From Paraflavitalea pollutisoli (GTDB lineage Bacteria > Bacteroidota > Bacteroidia > Chitinophagales > Chitinophagaceae), in assembly GCF_029360705.1 (NCBI RefSeq), contig NZ_JARKMX010000008.1:2286202-2350201 (forward strand): a stretch of DNA of 64,000 nucleotides. The letters run 5' to 3'. This document shows positions 55,448 to 64,000 of the stretch, in pieces (positions within the stretch are counted from its first letter, which is position 1; each line of letters begins with the position of its first letter). A model generated the notes under the pieces. It saw only the letters and a list, made by a program, of their open reading frames with translations, ran no database searches and was not told the DNA's origin. Position numbers and translations under genes: made by a program.

Positions 55448-58400
55448 TCAGATCAGCATTTTCTTACCGGTCCGGGCTGTCCGCGCCGACACCTGCGCTA
55501 CCTGGTCAATGAAACCAGCCAGGGCGCCGGGATGCTCATGTTGAAAGAAATCTGTAAGGGTTATATTGATATCGAAAGCGTTCCTGATCCGCTTCAGCAA
55601 CATCATCGCTTTCAGGGAATCGCCTCCCAGTTCAAAGAAATTATCATCGATGCCCAAGCCCGTAATCCCGAAGAATTGTTCAAAAAGTTCGGTCGTGCGC
55701 TTTTCCGTCTCCGTCTGTGCAGCACGCCACTGACTGGACAACCGTGGGCGCTCCGCCTTTTCAGGAACTGCTTCGTTCACCACTTCGTCAAGGTATACAT
55801 CCTTCTTCACCTCGAATACACGATAGATCCTGCTGCTCAGTTCCTCTATCGTTTGGATCAACAAAGGTGTCCCTACCGGACCCAGGCTCCATTCAAACAA
55901 TTCGATGATCTCATCGGGCCTCAAACAAGACCTTGTTGTACCGGTCTCGCGGCGTATATCTTTTTCATGAAAGACCATATCGCCCAGACCTACTCCCCGC
56001 CAGTTGGGCAGCTCGCCCGATCTGGACAACAAGAAGTGATCCATATAGGAATTAGCAGCCGCATAGGCGCAAAATCCCAGTCCACCCAGCACGGTTGAAA
56101 GGCTGGAGGTAAACCACACGAAGTCGGGCGTACGATGCCCGAAAATGCTATAGATATTTTCAATGCCTGTCACCTTTGGCGCCAGCAAGGTCTTAGCCCT
56201 GGCCGGCGTAATATCTTCTACCAGTTCGAAAAAATGATCATCGATTACACCAGCTGCATGAACGATCCCATGGATTGCCCCCAGTTGTGTTTCTACTGCC
56301 TGAACGACCTGTTCAAAAGCAACGGCGTCCGCAACATCGGCCTGAAAATAATGGACGGCATCGCTTATCGCAGTAAGTGCCTGGAAATGCGCAGCTGCTT
56401 CCTGCTTAAGCGATAACAGCGATCTTCGCCCCGTGAGCACCAGCGTTACGCCGTAGCGTTCCAGCAGGTATTTACCGATCACAAAACCTACATTTCCCAA
56501 CCCACCGGTGATGAGGTAGATCCCTCCGGGGCGGATCTTCTGCCCGGAGACTACGCTCCTGGTATTTTTCTGAAACTCCTGTATCCAACGCTGGCCATTA
56601 CGTAATGCGACCATCCTTTCACGCGCCCCCACATTCCCCCTGATCTCATCGGCGAGCATAGACCATAAGGGTTCGCCTTGTGCTTCCATCGGGAGATCGA
56701 TATTAAAACAAGTAACGGAGTATTCCTGCGGCAGCACATTCACCAATCCCAACAAGAGCGATTGCCCGTGATCGCCGCTTTCGTTGCCCAATACCTTATG
56801 TAGTGCGGTCGTCAGTACCGCTATCCTCTTTTCTTTCAGGGTTCCCGACCGCAGCAAAGCCTGCACCAGCCATACCAGGGAAAAGAACAGGCGACAGCCG
56901 CCGGCATTCGTTTCATCAACAATGGTCTTATGAGGATCGATGCCCATCCCCCAGCCATATACGATATCCGTAATGACGATACCTTGCGCCCGAACAGCTT
57001 CCAGCAGCCGATCAAATTGACCGGGATCCGTTGGATTGATCGTATACCGGTCATTACCCTCCTGGTAAAAGCCATCCCCAACAAGAGCCTCCAGCACCCT
57101 GCACGATCCATCCGCATCCGCCAGGTGCCTTTTCAAGGATTCACCCAATGCACCATCGGCACCGAAAAGCAGGTATACACGGGAAGTCACCACTTGCTTT
57201 TCACAAAAAATGGTTCTTTTCCACAGCGGATGATACACCCAATCTTTTAGTGACTTGTTGTCGGAAAAACCTATGTTGATACCAGCCTGTAAATAACTTT
57301 TAACCGGGTCCACTTCGGTGGGATACTTTACCGGTTCAAACGAATAGGTCGGCAACGATACCTTGCGGCGCTGCTGCCCTTCGTACCAGGATGTCCAGTT
57401 AACAGGCACCCCACTGCTCCACAACTGACCAATGCGGTTCGTTAGGTAGTGCAGGTCATCGGCCTGCTCCCGGATACCACGTACCAGGTTCAACGCTGCC
57501 GGCAGCTCTGCGACCGGCTGCTGCTTCAGCAAACTGATCAGCGACTGGCCCGCCCCTACTTCCACAAATACCAGTTCTTCCCGGCTCCCTTGTTGAAGGA
57601 TCGTTTGCAGCCCTTTGGAGAACTGCACCCCCTCCCGCATCTGCCGCACCCAGTAGTCCGCATGCGCCAGCTCTGACGCGCCTATGAACCCACCGGTAAC
57701 GTTGGAGATAAAAGGGATCGTAGCCTTCTGGATCGATACGTGCTTCCAGTAGGGCAAGAACGAGGTGCCGGCCTCCTCCATCATTGCCGAATGAAAGGCA
57801 TGCGACGTATGCAACACCCGGTATACAACAGCGTCGGCCTCCAGCGCCTGCGTCAGCCGGTCAATCGCAGCCAGTTCACCCGATAGCACAACCTGCTCCG
57901 GGCCGTTCACTGCTGCCAGCGACAACCCTTCCTGCAGGTATACCTGCACGGCTGCTTCACTCAGCGAAATACTCACCATCGATCCCGGTTGCGCGGCATT
58001 CATACAAGCACCCCGCCGCACAACCAGTTCAAGGCATTGCTCAAAAGCGATAACACCGCTTACGCACGCAGCCGTATATTCTCCCAGACTATGACCCAGC
58101 ATATAACGCGGTACGATCCCCAGTTGACCCAGCCACATCGACAAAGCATATTCCAGCAGAAACAGCAAGGGCTGTGTATATTTTGTCTGGTTGATCTTAC
58201 CACCTTCCTCACCATACAATATCGAACGATGGTCCTCACCCGTCAGCGATTGCAACAGCGAGAACCCTTTATCCATATAAGCACGGAACACCGCATCCTG
58301 TTCATACAGGTCGCGGCCCATACCCGCATACTGCGATCCCTGGCCCGAGAACAGGAACACGATCCCCACACTACGGTCAGCACTGCGGCGCACCTGCCCC

Positions 58401-59956
58401 GCAAGCCGCCCACCGGACAACTGATCCAGCAGATCGGCACGGTCGCGGAAAACCGTGGCACAACGGTACCCGAAGGCTTTGCGACCGGTCTGCAACGTAT
58501 AACACAGGTCACCCAGGTTGAGGTCTGGTTCTTCGCTTAAAAAGTGCTGTAGCTTCTCCAGGTATCGCTTCACCGATTGTGCCGTCCGTGCCGACACCGT
58601 CAACAATTTATTCGCTGGTCCCGCGTCACTGCTTTCCACAGCCGGCGCTTCTTCCAGTATCACGTGCGCATTGGTGCCACCGATACCAAAGGAACTCACA
58701 CCTGCACGCAAAGGCCAGTCGCCCCGGCGCACCCAATCCTGTAGCGACGTATTTACATAAAAAGGACCACCCGCAAAATCGATCTCCGGATTGGCCACTT
58801 CGAAGTGAAGGCTCGGAGGCAACTGACGGTGCTGCAAGCTCAACGCCGTTTTGATCAACCCAGCAACACCAGCAGCAGTATCCAGATGACCAATATTCGT
58901 CTTTACAGAACCGATAGCGCAAAACTTATCGGCCCCGCCTGTAGCAAAAGCTTCATTCAATGCACGAACCTCTACAGGATCACCCAACCGCGTTGCCGTA
59001 CCATGGGCTTCTATATAACTGATCGAATCAGGGGATACGTTGGCCAGTTTATGGGCGGCCCTGATACATTCCGACTGTCCTTTTACACCGGGTGTGGTAT
59101 ACCCCGGTTTTTGTCCGCCATCGTTGTTGACCGATGTAGACTTTATAATCGCATAAATAGCGTCCTTATCTTTTATTGCCTCCTGCAAACGCTTCAACAC
59201 GACCACACCTGTTCCTTCTCCTACCGATGTGCCGCTGGAAGCAGCATCGAAGGTTCGGCAATGCCCATCGTGCGAAGCGATCTTTCCGGCTTCGTACAAA
59301 TATCCCTTCTTATGGATCGTCTTGATGGACACCGCACCGGCGAGCGCGATTGCACATTCCCGTGTCAGCAGGCTGCGACAGGCAAGGTGGATCGCTACCA
59401 GTGAAGTAGAACAGGCCGAATCGACAAACACAGCAGGCCCGCGTAAATTCAGTTTATAAGCGGTCAGGGTATTGACGAAGGCGGCATTGGTGATCATTTT
59501 TCGGTACAAGGGATCTATCTCCGACTTCCCCGACCTGGCGTAGGCATACATCTGCCAGTTACCATTGGATGAGGCGCCACCAAATAAACCGATCTTCTTC
59601 TGATCTACTTGCGAAGCATAACCGGCATCTTCGATCGCACTCCAGCAATGCTGGTGAAAGGCCCTTATCTGCGGATCCATCATCGCCGCCTCTTCCGCCG
59701 TATAGCCAAAAAAGGCAGGGTCGAAACAGTCCTTATCCTCCACGATCGCTCCGCAGGACGGCACATACAGTTCGTTCGACAGCAACGTCTCATCAACGCC
59801 CAGTGCACGCATCTCCTCTTTCGAAAAGAAGGTGATCGATTCATGACCTGCCTGCAGGTTCTGCCAAAACTGCCGGTGATCGCTGCTTCCCGGAAAACCC
59901 GACGACATACCGATGATGGCTATCTCCAGTCCATTGTATTGGCTACCTGTACTCAT
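55448..59956 (-). CDS. Type I PKS: KS-AT(malonyl)-KR-ACP
   Basis: From the ATG at 59956 (MSTGSQYNGLE) this is 1502 residues. The KS has active-site Cys182 in VDSACSTSLVA and His318 (EAHGT) and His357 (NIGHLD). The AT (about 535-830) has Ser623 in GHSLGEY, and HAFH at 719-722 is the usual malonyl-CoA indicator. A KR (about 1145-1330) has TGGLGNVG, AGVIDD (a B-type-like LDD position) and YAAAN. The ACP has GGDSLK near 1450. No DH, ER or methyltransferase is seen, so the expected unit is a beta-hydroxy acyl extension. The start overlaps the upstream NRPS by 14 bases. Coming after the Asn-type module it would give a statine-like residue. Confidence 0.93.
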   Translation of the reverse strand: MSTGSQYNGLEIAIIGMSSGFPGSSDHRQFWQNLQAGHESITFFSKEEMRALGVDETLLSNELYVPSCGAIVEDKDCFDPAFFGYTAEEAAMMDPQIRAFHQHCWSAIEDAGYASQVDQKKIGLFGGASSNGNWQMYAYARSGKSEIDPLYRKMITNAAFVNTLTAYKLNLRGPAVFVDSACSTSLVAIHLACRSLLTRECAIALAGAVSIKTIHKKGYLYEAGKIASHDGHCRTFDAASSGTSVGEGTGVVVLKRLQEAIKDKDAIYAIIKSTSVNNDGGQKPGYTTPGVKGQSECIRAAHKLANVSPDSISYIEAHGTATRLGDPVEVRALNEAFATGGADKFCAIGSVKTNIGHLDTAAGVAGLIKTALSLQHRQLPPSLHFEVANPEIDFAGGPFYVNTSLQDWVRRGDWPLRAGVSSFGIGGTNAHVILEEAPAVESSDAGPANKLLTVSARTAQSVKRYLEKLQHFLSEEPDLNLGDLCYTLQTGRKAFGYRCATVFRDRADLLDQLSGGRLAGQVRRSADRSVGIVFLFSGQGSQYAGMGRDLYEQDAVFRAYMDKGFSLLQSLTGEDHRSILYGEEGGKINQTKYTQPLLFLLEYALSMWLGQLGIVPRYMLGHSLGEYTAACVSGVIAFEQCLELVVRRGACMNAAQPGSMVSISLSEAAVQVYLQEGLSLAAVNGPEQVVLSGELAAIDRLTQALEADAVVYRVLHTSHAFHSAMMEEAGTSFLPYWKHVSIQKATIPFISNVTGGFIGASELAHADYWVRQMREGVQFSKGLQTILQQGSREELVFVEVGAGQSLISLLKQQPVAELPAALNLVRGIREQADDLHYLTNRIGQLWSSGVPVNWTSWYEGQQRRKVSLPTYSFEPVKYPTEVDPVKSYLQAGINIGFSDNKSLKDWVYHPLWKRTIFCEKQVVTSRVYLLFGADGALGESLKRHLADADGSCRVLEALVGDGFYQEGNDRYTINPTDPGQFDRLLEAVRAQGIVITDIVYGWGMGIDPHKTIVDETNAGGCRLFFSLVWLVQALLRSGTLKEKRIAVLTTALHKVLGNESGDHGQSLLLGLVNVLPQEYSVTCFNIDLPMEAQGEPLWSMLADEIRGNVGARERMVALRNGQRWIQEFQKNTRSVVSGQKIRPGGIYLITGGLGNVGFVIGKYLLERYGVTLVLTGRRSLLSLKQEAAAHFQALTAISDAVHYFQADVADAVAFEQVVQAVETQLGAIHGIVHAAGVIDDHFFELVEDITPARAKTLLAPKVTGIENIYSIFGHRTPDFVWFTSSLSTVLGGLGFCAYAAANSYMDHFLLSRSGELPNWRGVGLGDMVFHEKDIRRETGTTRSCLRPDEIIELFEWSLGPVGTPLLIQTIEELSSRIYRVFEVKKDVYLDEVVNEAVPEKAERPRLSSQWRAAQTETEKRTTELFEQFFGITGLGIDDNFFELGGDSLKAMMLLKRIRNAFDINITLTDFFQHEHPGALAGFIDQVAQVSARTARTGKKMLI

Positions 59957-62900
59957 CCTCTTCGATATTGAATTTAGAAAACTCATCGACCAGCAACCCG
60001 GCATCCACCACCTGCTCTTCTTCCACCGCCATGCCAGGCACCACATGCTCTACCAGGGATTTTATACTGGGATATTCAAACAACTGCGCTACCGAAATAT
60101 CTTTTTGCAGCAGCTGACTAACAGCTGCAGACAACTTTACAATGCGCAACGAGTTACCGCCCACCTCGAAGAAATTATCGGCGATACCGACCCTGTCCCT
60201 TCCCAATACTTCGCACCAGATAGCAGTCAACTGCTCCTCGAGCTCATTGCGCGGCGAAGCAAAGGAAACACCCGCTCCGTCCTCCACCGGTCCCGCCACG
60301 GGCAACCGGTCTTTATCCACTTTACCATTGGTTGTTAAGGGAAATGCATCGACGGCCCAGATATGCGCAGGCAACATCCAGGCAGGCAACTGCTGCGACA
60401 GGCGGTGACGCAGTGCCACCGGATCGATGTCAGCTGCCCCAGTCACATACGCAATCAATTCCTGCTCCCCGGTTTTATTGACCCCGGGCAATACCAATGC
60501 AGCATCGACCTGACCAGAACGGCACAACGCGTTCTCAATTTCGCCGGGCTCGATGCGGTAACCGCGTATCTTCAGTTGTGCATCTTTTCTTCCAATAAAA
60601 ACGATATTCCCATCCGGCAGCCACTTCCCCAGATCACCGGTACGGTACATGCGCTCGCCGGCGCGGAAGGGATCTTCTACAAATCGTTCTGTTGTCAGCG
60701 CTTCCTTGTTCAGGTAACCGCGCGCTACACCGGCACCGCCAATGCAGATCTCTCCGGGCACACCAACCGGAACAGGAGCTGCTGCATCGGTCAACAAGTA
60801 GATATGAGTATGGGCAATGGGTTTTCCGATGATCACCGGCTCCCCGCTCTTCAATGGTGCCACAATACAACCTACCGTGGTCTCTGTTGGTCCATACTCA
60901 TTGTATATTTCAATGGCAGGATTAATATGTTGTAAGATATCGACCTGTTCCGCCGTCAGTTGCTCTCCGCCAACGATAGCCCGCTGTATGGAAGTTCCCT
61001 GCAGGGGCAGGTACCTGAGCAGGTTGATATGCGAAGGGGTCAGCTTGATGCTGTTGATGCCGCTGTGTGACCGAAAATTGGCGGTGAGCACTTGTGACAG
61101 GTCTGCCCGGTGATCGAAGATCGTCAGTGTGCCACCCTGAGTCAATGTACAGAATATACAGGTGACCGTCAGGTCGAATGACAAAGAAGTAAATAGGCCA
61201 AAAGAAGCTGGCTCATGCCCCTTGAAATAATACTTATTGGCCCACTGTATGTAGTTGGAAAGATTGCTATGGGAGATTGCCACGCCCTTGGGATGGCCGG
61301 TAGAGCCCGATGTATAAATAACATACGCCAGTCCGTCCTTTTGTGACGGGGGAAGCATTGCCCTTGATCCTTCGATCCCATCCAGTTGTATATCCAGCGC
61401 CATCACCTGCCCACTGTAGTTACCCAGCTCAAACAGGTAGTCGCTCTGGGTCAGCAATACAGCGATCCCTGCATCTGCCATGATGTGCTCCCGGCGGGCC
61501 AGTGGGTAATCCGGATCGATGGGCACATAAGCTGCGCCGGCCTTAAGGATACTCCATATGGCGGTGATCATAGCCACCGACCGGTCGAGCAGGATGCCGA
61601 TACGATCGCCCGGCTGAATGCCATAGGCCGATACAAGGTGAGCAGCCAGCCCGTCGGACTGTTCCTGTAGTTCGCAGTAAGTAAGGTTGGCATCGCCCGC
61701 CTGAACCGCAATTGCTTCGGGATGAAGCTGCACCTGTTGCCCAAACAGGTCGACAACAGGCCGGTATCCCTCGAAATTGGGCAACACCGCATTAAACGAC
61801 ACCAGTAGCTCCTGGCGCTCCGCTTCCCGGAGACAGGATAGCTCCTGATGAGCAACCTGTGGTTGCTCCACCATCTGTTGGATGAGGTATTCAAAATGAC
61901 CGGATAGCGCTGTCATTTGCGCAGCATCGTACACCGATCCATTATAGTCGAAACGGATATGAAAGGAATCACCCGGTGTCACCATGATGGTAAGATCGAA
62001 ATTGTTGCGGCCATACACTTCAAAACCCGTCATAGTGATAGCATGGCTTTCTTGTTGGTCAGCCACCTCCTGCTGCACCAATTCCTGCACGGGGAAGTTC
62101 TCAAACAGCATAATGTGGTTGAACAGTTCCCTGCCCTGCCCGGCAACTTCCCGCACGGCTCCCAAGGGTAGGTAGCGGTAGGGAAGGTTGTCCAGGGAAG
62201 CCTGTTGAGCAGCCCGCAACAAATCGGTTACCGTTGCCTTATTCGAAAGGTCGATCCGTACAGGGATCGTATTGATGAACATACCGATCATCTCTTCCAC
62301 CCCCTCCAGCTCTGCAGGCCTGCCGGATACCACAGCACCGAAGACTACATCGGAACTATTGGTATACCGGGCCAAAACGAGCGCCCAGGCAGTTTGAATA
62401 AAAGTGCTTTCTGTAACACCCAGCGTCGCGCACAACCTTTGAAGTTGCTTGCGCAGTGGTTCATCCAGTGAAAACCCTACAAACTGCGGACGAAAAACGG
62501 TTCCATCCGCCGATTGCTTACCCGGCAATAGGCTCATCGTATCCATGCCGGTCAGGTATTGTTTCCAATACGACATTGCCAGTTCGCTATCCTGCTTGCC
62601 GAGCCATTTGATGTATTGTGCATAGGCGGGTGGTTTGGGAAGGTCCTCTACCCTACCCTGCAACAGCCCATGGTAGATCGCAAAGAACTCACGGATCAGT
62701 ATACTCACACACCAGCCATCCATCAGGATATGGTGGTGACTCCACAAAAACTCATACTCCCCATCCGCTACCCGTACCACCTGCAAGCGCATCTGGGAAC
62801 CCTCCTGCAGGTTGAACCCACGTGCCCGGTCTGCCGAACGCCAATCAGCCACATTAAAGCTGCTGTCTCCTGAACGGTCGGCATAATCAAAATCACCCAA

Positions 62901-64000
62901 CACACCCTTTCGAACGATCTGCACAGGCTTATTCCCCAGGTCGTGCCGGAAGCTCGTCCGCAATACCGCATGACGCGCTACCAGACGCTGGTAGCTCTGC
63001 CCCAGCAAGTCGATATCCACCACCCCTGCTACCCGGTAACTCATCTGCTCGAAGTAGGCACCGCTCTGCGGCCACATCAACCATTGGTAATAGAGCCCCT
63101 CCTGCAACGGGCTCAACGTATATACATCTTCCAGGTCGCCTTTCGTATTCAACGCCAGGCATTGACCAATGCTTAATTCTTTATAGCCAAGATCAGAAGG
63201 CGTCAGGTATTCGCCAGCAGTATCAGACAACAGGTCGATCAACCCTTCCAGCTCCTGCCGGTAGGCTGTCATTAGTCGCTCCATCGTGGCAGCATCGTAT
63301 TGACCGGTACTGTAGCTGATCGAGATACCCAGTTGACCACCCACCGTGATGCCCGTGATATCCAGCAAACAGTCACGCTGCCAGCCACCACCGATGTTGC
63401 GACCATGGGCCTCCCCCGAAGGAACCAGCACCTGGTCACCAGATCCGCCCCTGCCGAAGTCGCCGAGATAATTAAAATTGATAGCGGGACTAAGGCCATA
63501 GTCACGGCCACGCAGGTATCGAAGGATCCCATAACCGATGCCACGGCCGGGCACAGCCTGCAGGTCTTCCTTCACCCCGATCAGTTGCAACAACCGGTCG
63601 GCAGAACGCCCCATATCCAATAACACCGGGTACATGCTCGTAAACCAGCCCACTGTACGGCTGGTATCAAGGCCACCGCCGATGTCTTCCCGCCCATGAC
63701 CTTCCAGGTTCACCAGTACACGGTTCAACCCCCACACACGCTTCAGCGCCAGACCAAGGCCAGTCAGCAAAACTTCATTGGGACCCGTACGGTAACTTTT
63801 ATAACAACGCAGCAGGAAACGCTCCGTCTGTTCAGCCGTCAACGCAAAAGAACAGTTGGCAATCGACTCCTGCAGGTTACTGCCTCCTTCCCGGTCCACC
63901 GGAAGCGAGGCAAAGTCATGCTGCGACAACGATGACCAGTATTGATCTTCCTGCAGCAAAGCTTCGCTTTGCGCATACGATCCCTGCTGCAGCTGCCAGT
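59943..64000 (-). CDS. NRPS (partial, cut by window edge): E domain end, C-A-PCP, Asn-type pocket
   Basis: The frame stays open to 64000, so the start is outside the window. Residues here begin inside an epimerisation domain (EGHGRED, TVGWFTSMYPVLL, NFNYLGDF). A C domain follows with HHILMDG (His409/His410/Asp414 counting from 63959), expected to be a DCL type because it follows E. The A domain is at about 720-1230 (YTSGSTGHPKG, NEYGPTETTV), with pocket DLTKIGEVGK read by eye, one residue from the Asn code DLTKLGEVGK. The PCP has GGNSLR. The stop overlaps the PKS start by 14 bases. The substrate is a prediction. Confidence 0.92.
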   Translation of the reverse strand, partial: WQLQQGSYAQSEALLQEDQYWSSLSQHDFASLPVDREGGSNLQESIANCSFALTAEQTERFLLRCYKSYRTGPNEVLLTGLGLALKRVWGLNRVLVNLEGHGREDIGGGLDTSRTVGWFTSMYPVLLDMGRSADRLLQLIGVKEDLQAVPGRGIGYGILRYLRGRDYGLSPAINFNYLGDFGRGGSGDQVLVPSGEAHGRNIGGGWQRDCLLDITGITVGGQLGISISYSTGQYDAATMERLMTAYRQELEGLIDLLSDTAGEYLTPSDLGYKELSIGQCLALNTKGDLEDVYTLSPLQEGLYYQWLMWPQSGAYFEQMSYRVAGVVDIDLLGQSYQRLVARHAVLRTSFRHDLGNKPVQIVRKGVLGDFDYADRSGDSSFNVADWRSADRARGFNLQEGSQMRLQVVRVADGEYEFLWSHHHILMDGWCVSILIREFFAIYHGLLQGRVEDLPKPPAYAQYIKWLGKQDSELAMSYWKQYLTGMDTMSLLPGKQSADGTVFRPQFVGFSLDEPLRKQLQRLCATLGVTESTFIQTAWALVLARYTNSSDVVFGAVVSGRPAELEGVEEMIGMFINTIPVRIDLSNKATVTDLLRAAQQASLDNLPYRYLPLGAVREVAGQGRELFNHIMLFENFPVQELVQQEVADQQESHAITMTGFEVYGRNNFDLTIMVTPGDSFHIRFDYNGSVYDAAQMTALSGHFEYLIQQMVEQPQVAHQELSCLREAERQELLVSFNAVLPNFEGYRPVVDLFGQQVQLHPEAIAVQAGDANLTYCELQEQSDGLAAHLVSAYGIQPGDRIGILLDRSVAMITAIWSILKAGAAYVPIDPDYPLARREHIMADAGIAVLLTQSDYLFELGNYSGQVMALDIQLDGIEGSRAMLPPSQKDGLAYVIYTSGSTGHPKGVAISHSNLSNYIQWANKYYFKGHEPASFGLFTSLSFDLTVTCIFCTLTQGGTLTIFDHRADLSQVLTANFRSHSGINSIKLTPSHINLLRYLPLQGTSIQRAIVGGEQLTAEQVDILQHINPAIEIYNEYGPTETTVGCIVAPLKSGEPVIIGKPIAHTHIYLLTDAAAPVPVGVPGEICIGGAGVARGYLNKEALTTERFVEDPFRAGERMYRTGDLGKWLPDGNIVFIGRKDAQLKIRGYRIEPGEIENALCRSGQVDAALVLPGVNKTGEQELIAYVTGAADIDPVALRHRLSQQLPAWMLPAHIWAVDAFPLTTNGKVDKDRLPVAGPVEDGAGVSFASPRNELEEQLTAIWCEVLGRDRVGIADNFFEVGGNSLRIVKLSAAVSQLLQKDISVAQLFEYPSIKSLVEHVVPGMAVEEEQVVDAGLLVDEFSKFNIEEDEYR

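Larger units (their letters stand above)
30553..64000. other. NRPS-PKS biosynthetic gene cluster (runs beyond the right edge)
   Basis: A minus-strand set of assembly-line genes with tailoring, export and thioesterase genes, interrupted by a block of other genes at 38-42.7 kb. The upstream NRPS modules are outside the window. Predicted order: (E-)C-A[Asn]-PCP / KS-AT-KR-ACP / C-A[Asp]-PCP-C-A[aromatic]-PCP-C / A[Asp]-PCP-E-TD. No MbtH-like protein and no chain-ending thioesterase domain are seen; release is reductive. Confidence 0.85.

Noticed and set aside
55448-59956. Dehydratase, enoylreductase or C-methyltransferase domains in the PKS
   Set aside because: After the AT only a KR and an ACP can be recognised. 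The interval around residues 880-1140 looks like the usual structural part before KR.
1-64000. CRISPR arrays, tRNA/rRNA genes, transposases, phage genes
   Set aside because: No repeat-spacer pattern, tRNA-like cloverleaf or mobile-element gene was recognised on either strand.

Overview
The window looks like chromosomal DNA from a Bacteroidota bacterium, most likely Chitinophagaceae. The evidence is the mix of families: TonB-dependent/SusC-like beta-barrels with carboxypeptidase-regulatory N-domains, DUF3667, DUF4254, MacB/FtsX-type permeases and a BtuG-like lipoprotein. Several promoter-like sites also match the Bacteroidota -7 consensus TAnnTTTG, and convincing Shine-Dalgarno sites are scarce. 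I see no tRNA, rRNA, CRISPR array, integrase or insertion sequence.

Positions 1-30.5 kb are accessory and housekeeping genes. They begin with the start of a Kup potassium transporter (minus strand, cut by the window edge) and a tiny DUF1328 membrane protein. Next is a cbb3-type oxidase operon: CcoN with an extra N-terminal region, CcoO fused to a second cytochrome c domain, two small membrane proteins, and an AraC-type regulator. A minus-strand group follows, with a TonB-dependent receptor, an alpha/beta hydrolase broken by a G9 homopolymer frameshift, and a secreted protein. Then come a lipoprotein, an MbnP/MbnH-like copper-protein/diheme-enzyme pair, and a cobalamin riboswitch in front of a BtuG-like lipoprotein. 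The rest of this part holds an AsmA-like protein, two PNPOx-fold proteins, an iron permease-family protein overlapping topoisomerase IB, a large outer-membrane barrel, a DUF3667-MazG-histidine kinase operon, a YD-repeat-like secreted protein, and a LuxR-type response regulator facing the cluster.

Positions 30.5-64 kb are a biosynthetic gene cluster, mostly on the minus strand and running off the right edge. In transcription order the enzymology is: NRPS (end of an E domain, then C-A-PCP, pocket read as Asn); PKS (KS-AT-KR-ACP, malonyl type); NRPS (TubC-like docking, C-A-PCP [Asp], C-A-PCP [Phe/Tyr-like], free C domain); CmlA-like diiron beta-hydroxylase; cyclic-peptide-type ABC exporter; type II thioesterase; and an aromatic amino acid hydroxylase. 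An interposed block contains a GT9-like protein, DUF4254 and an FtsX-type permease. A second minus-strand operon follows, with two tandem copies of [about 70-aa helical protein + GT9 glycosyltransferase], an SDR, and a terminal NRPS (A-PCP-E-thioester reductase, pocket read as Asp).

Reading the modules in order, my inference is a peptide containing Asn extended by a reduced malonyl unit (a statine-like gamma-amino-beta-hydroxy acid), then Asp, an aromatic residue that may be hydroxylated, and a C-terminal D-Asp released reductively as an aldehyde or alcohol. A statine-like unit plus a C-terminal aldehyde would suggest a protease inhibitor, possibly glycosylated. This is a prediction from domain order and specificity residues read by eye; no search was run.
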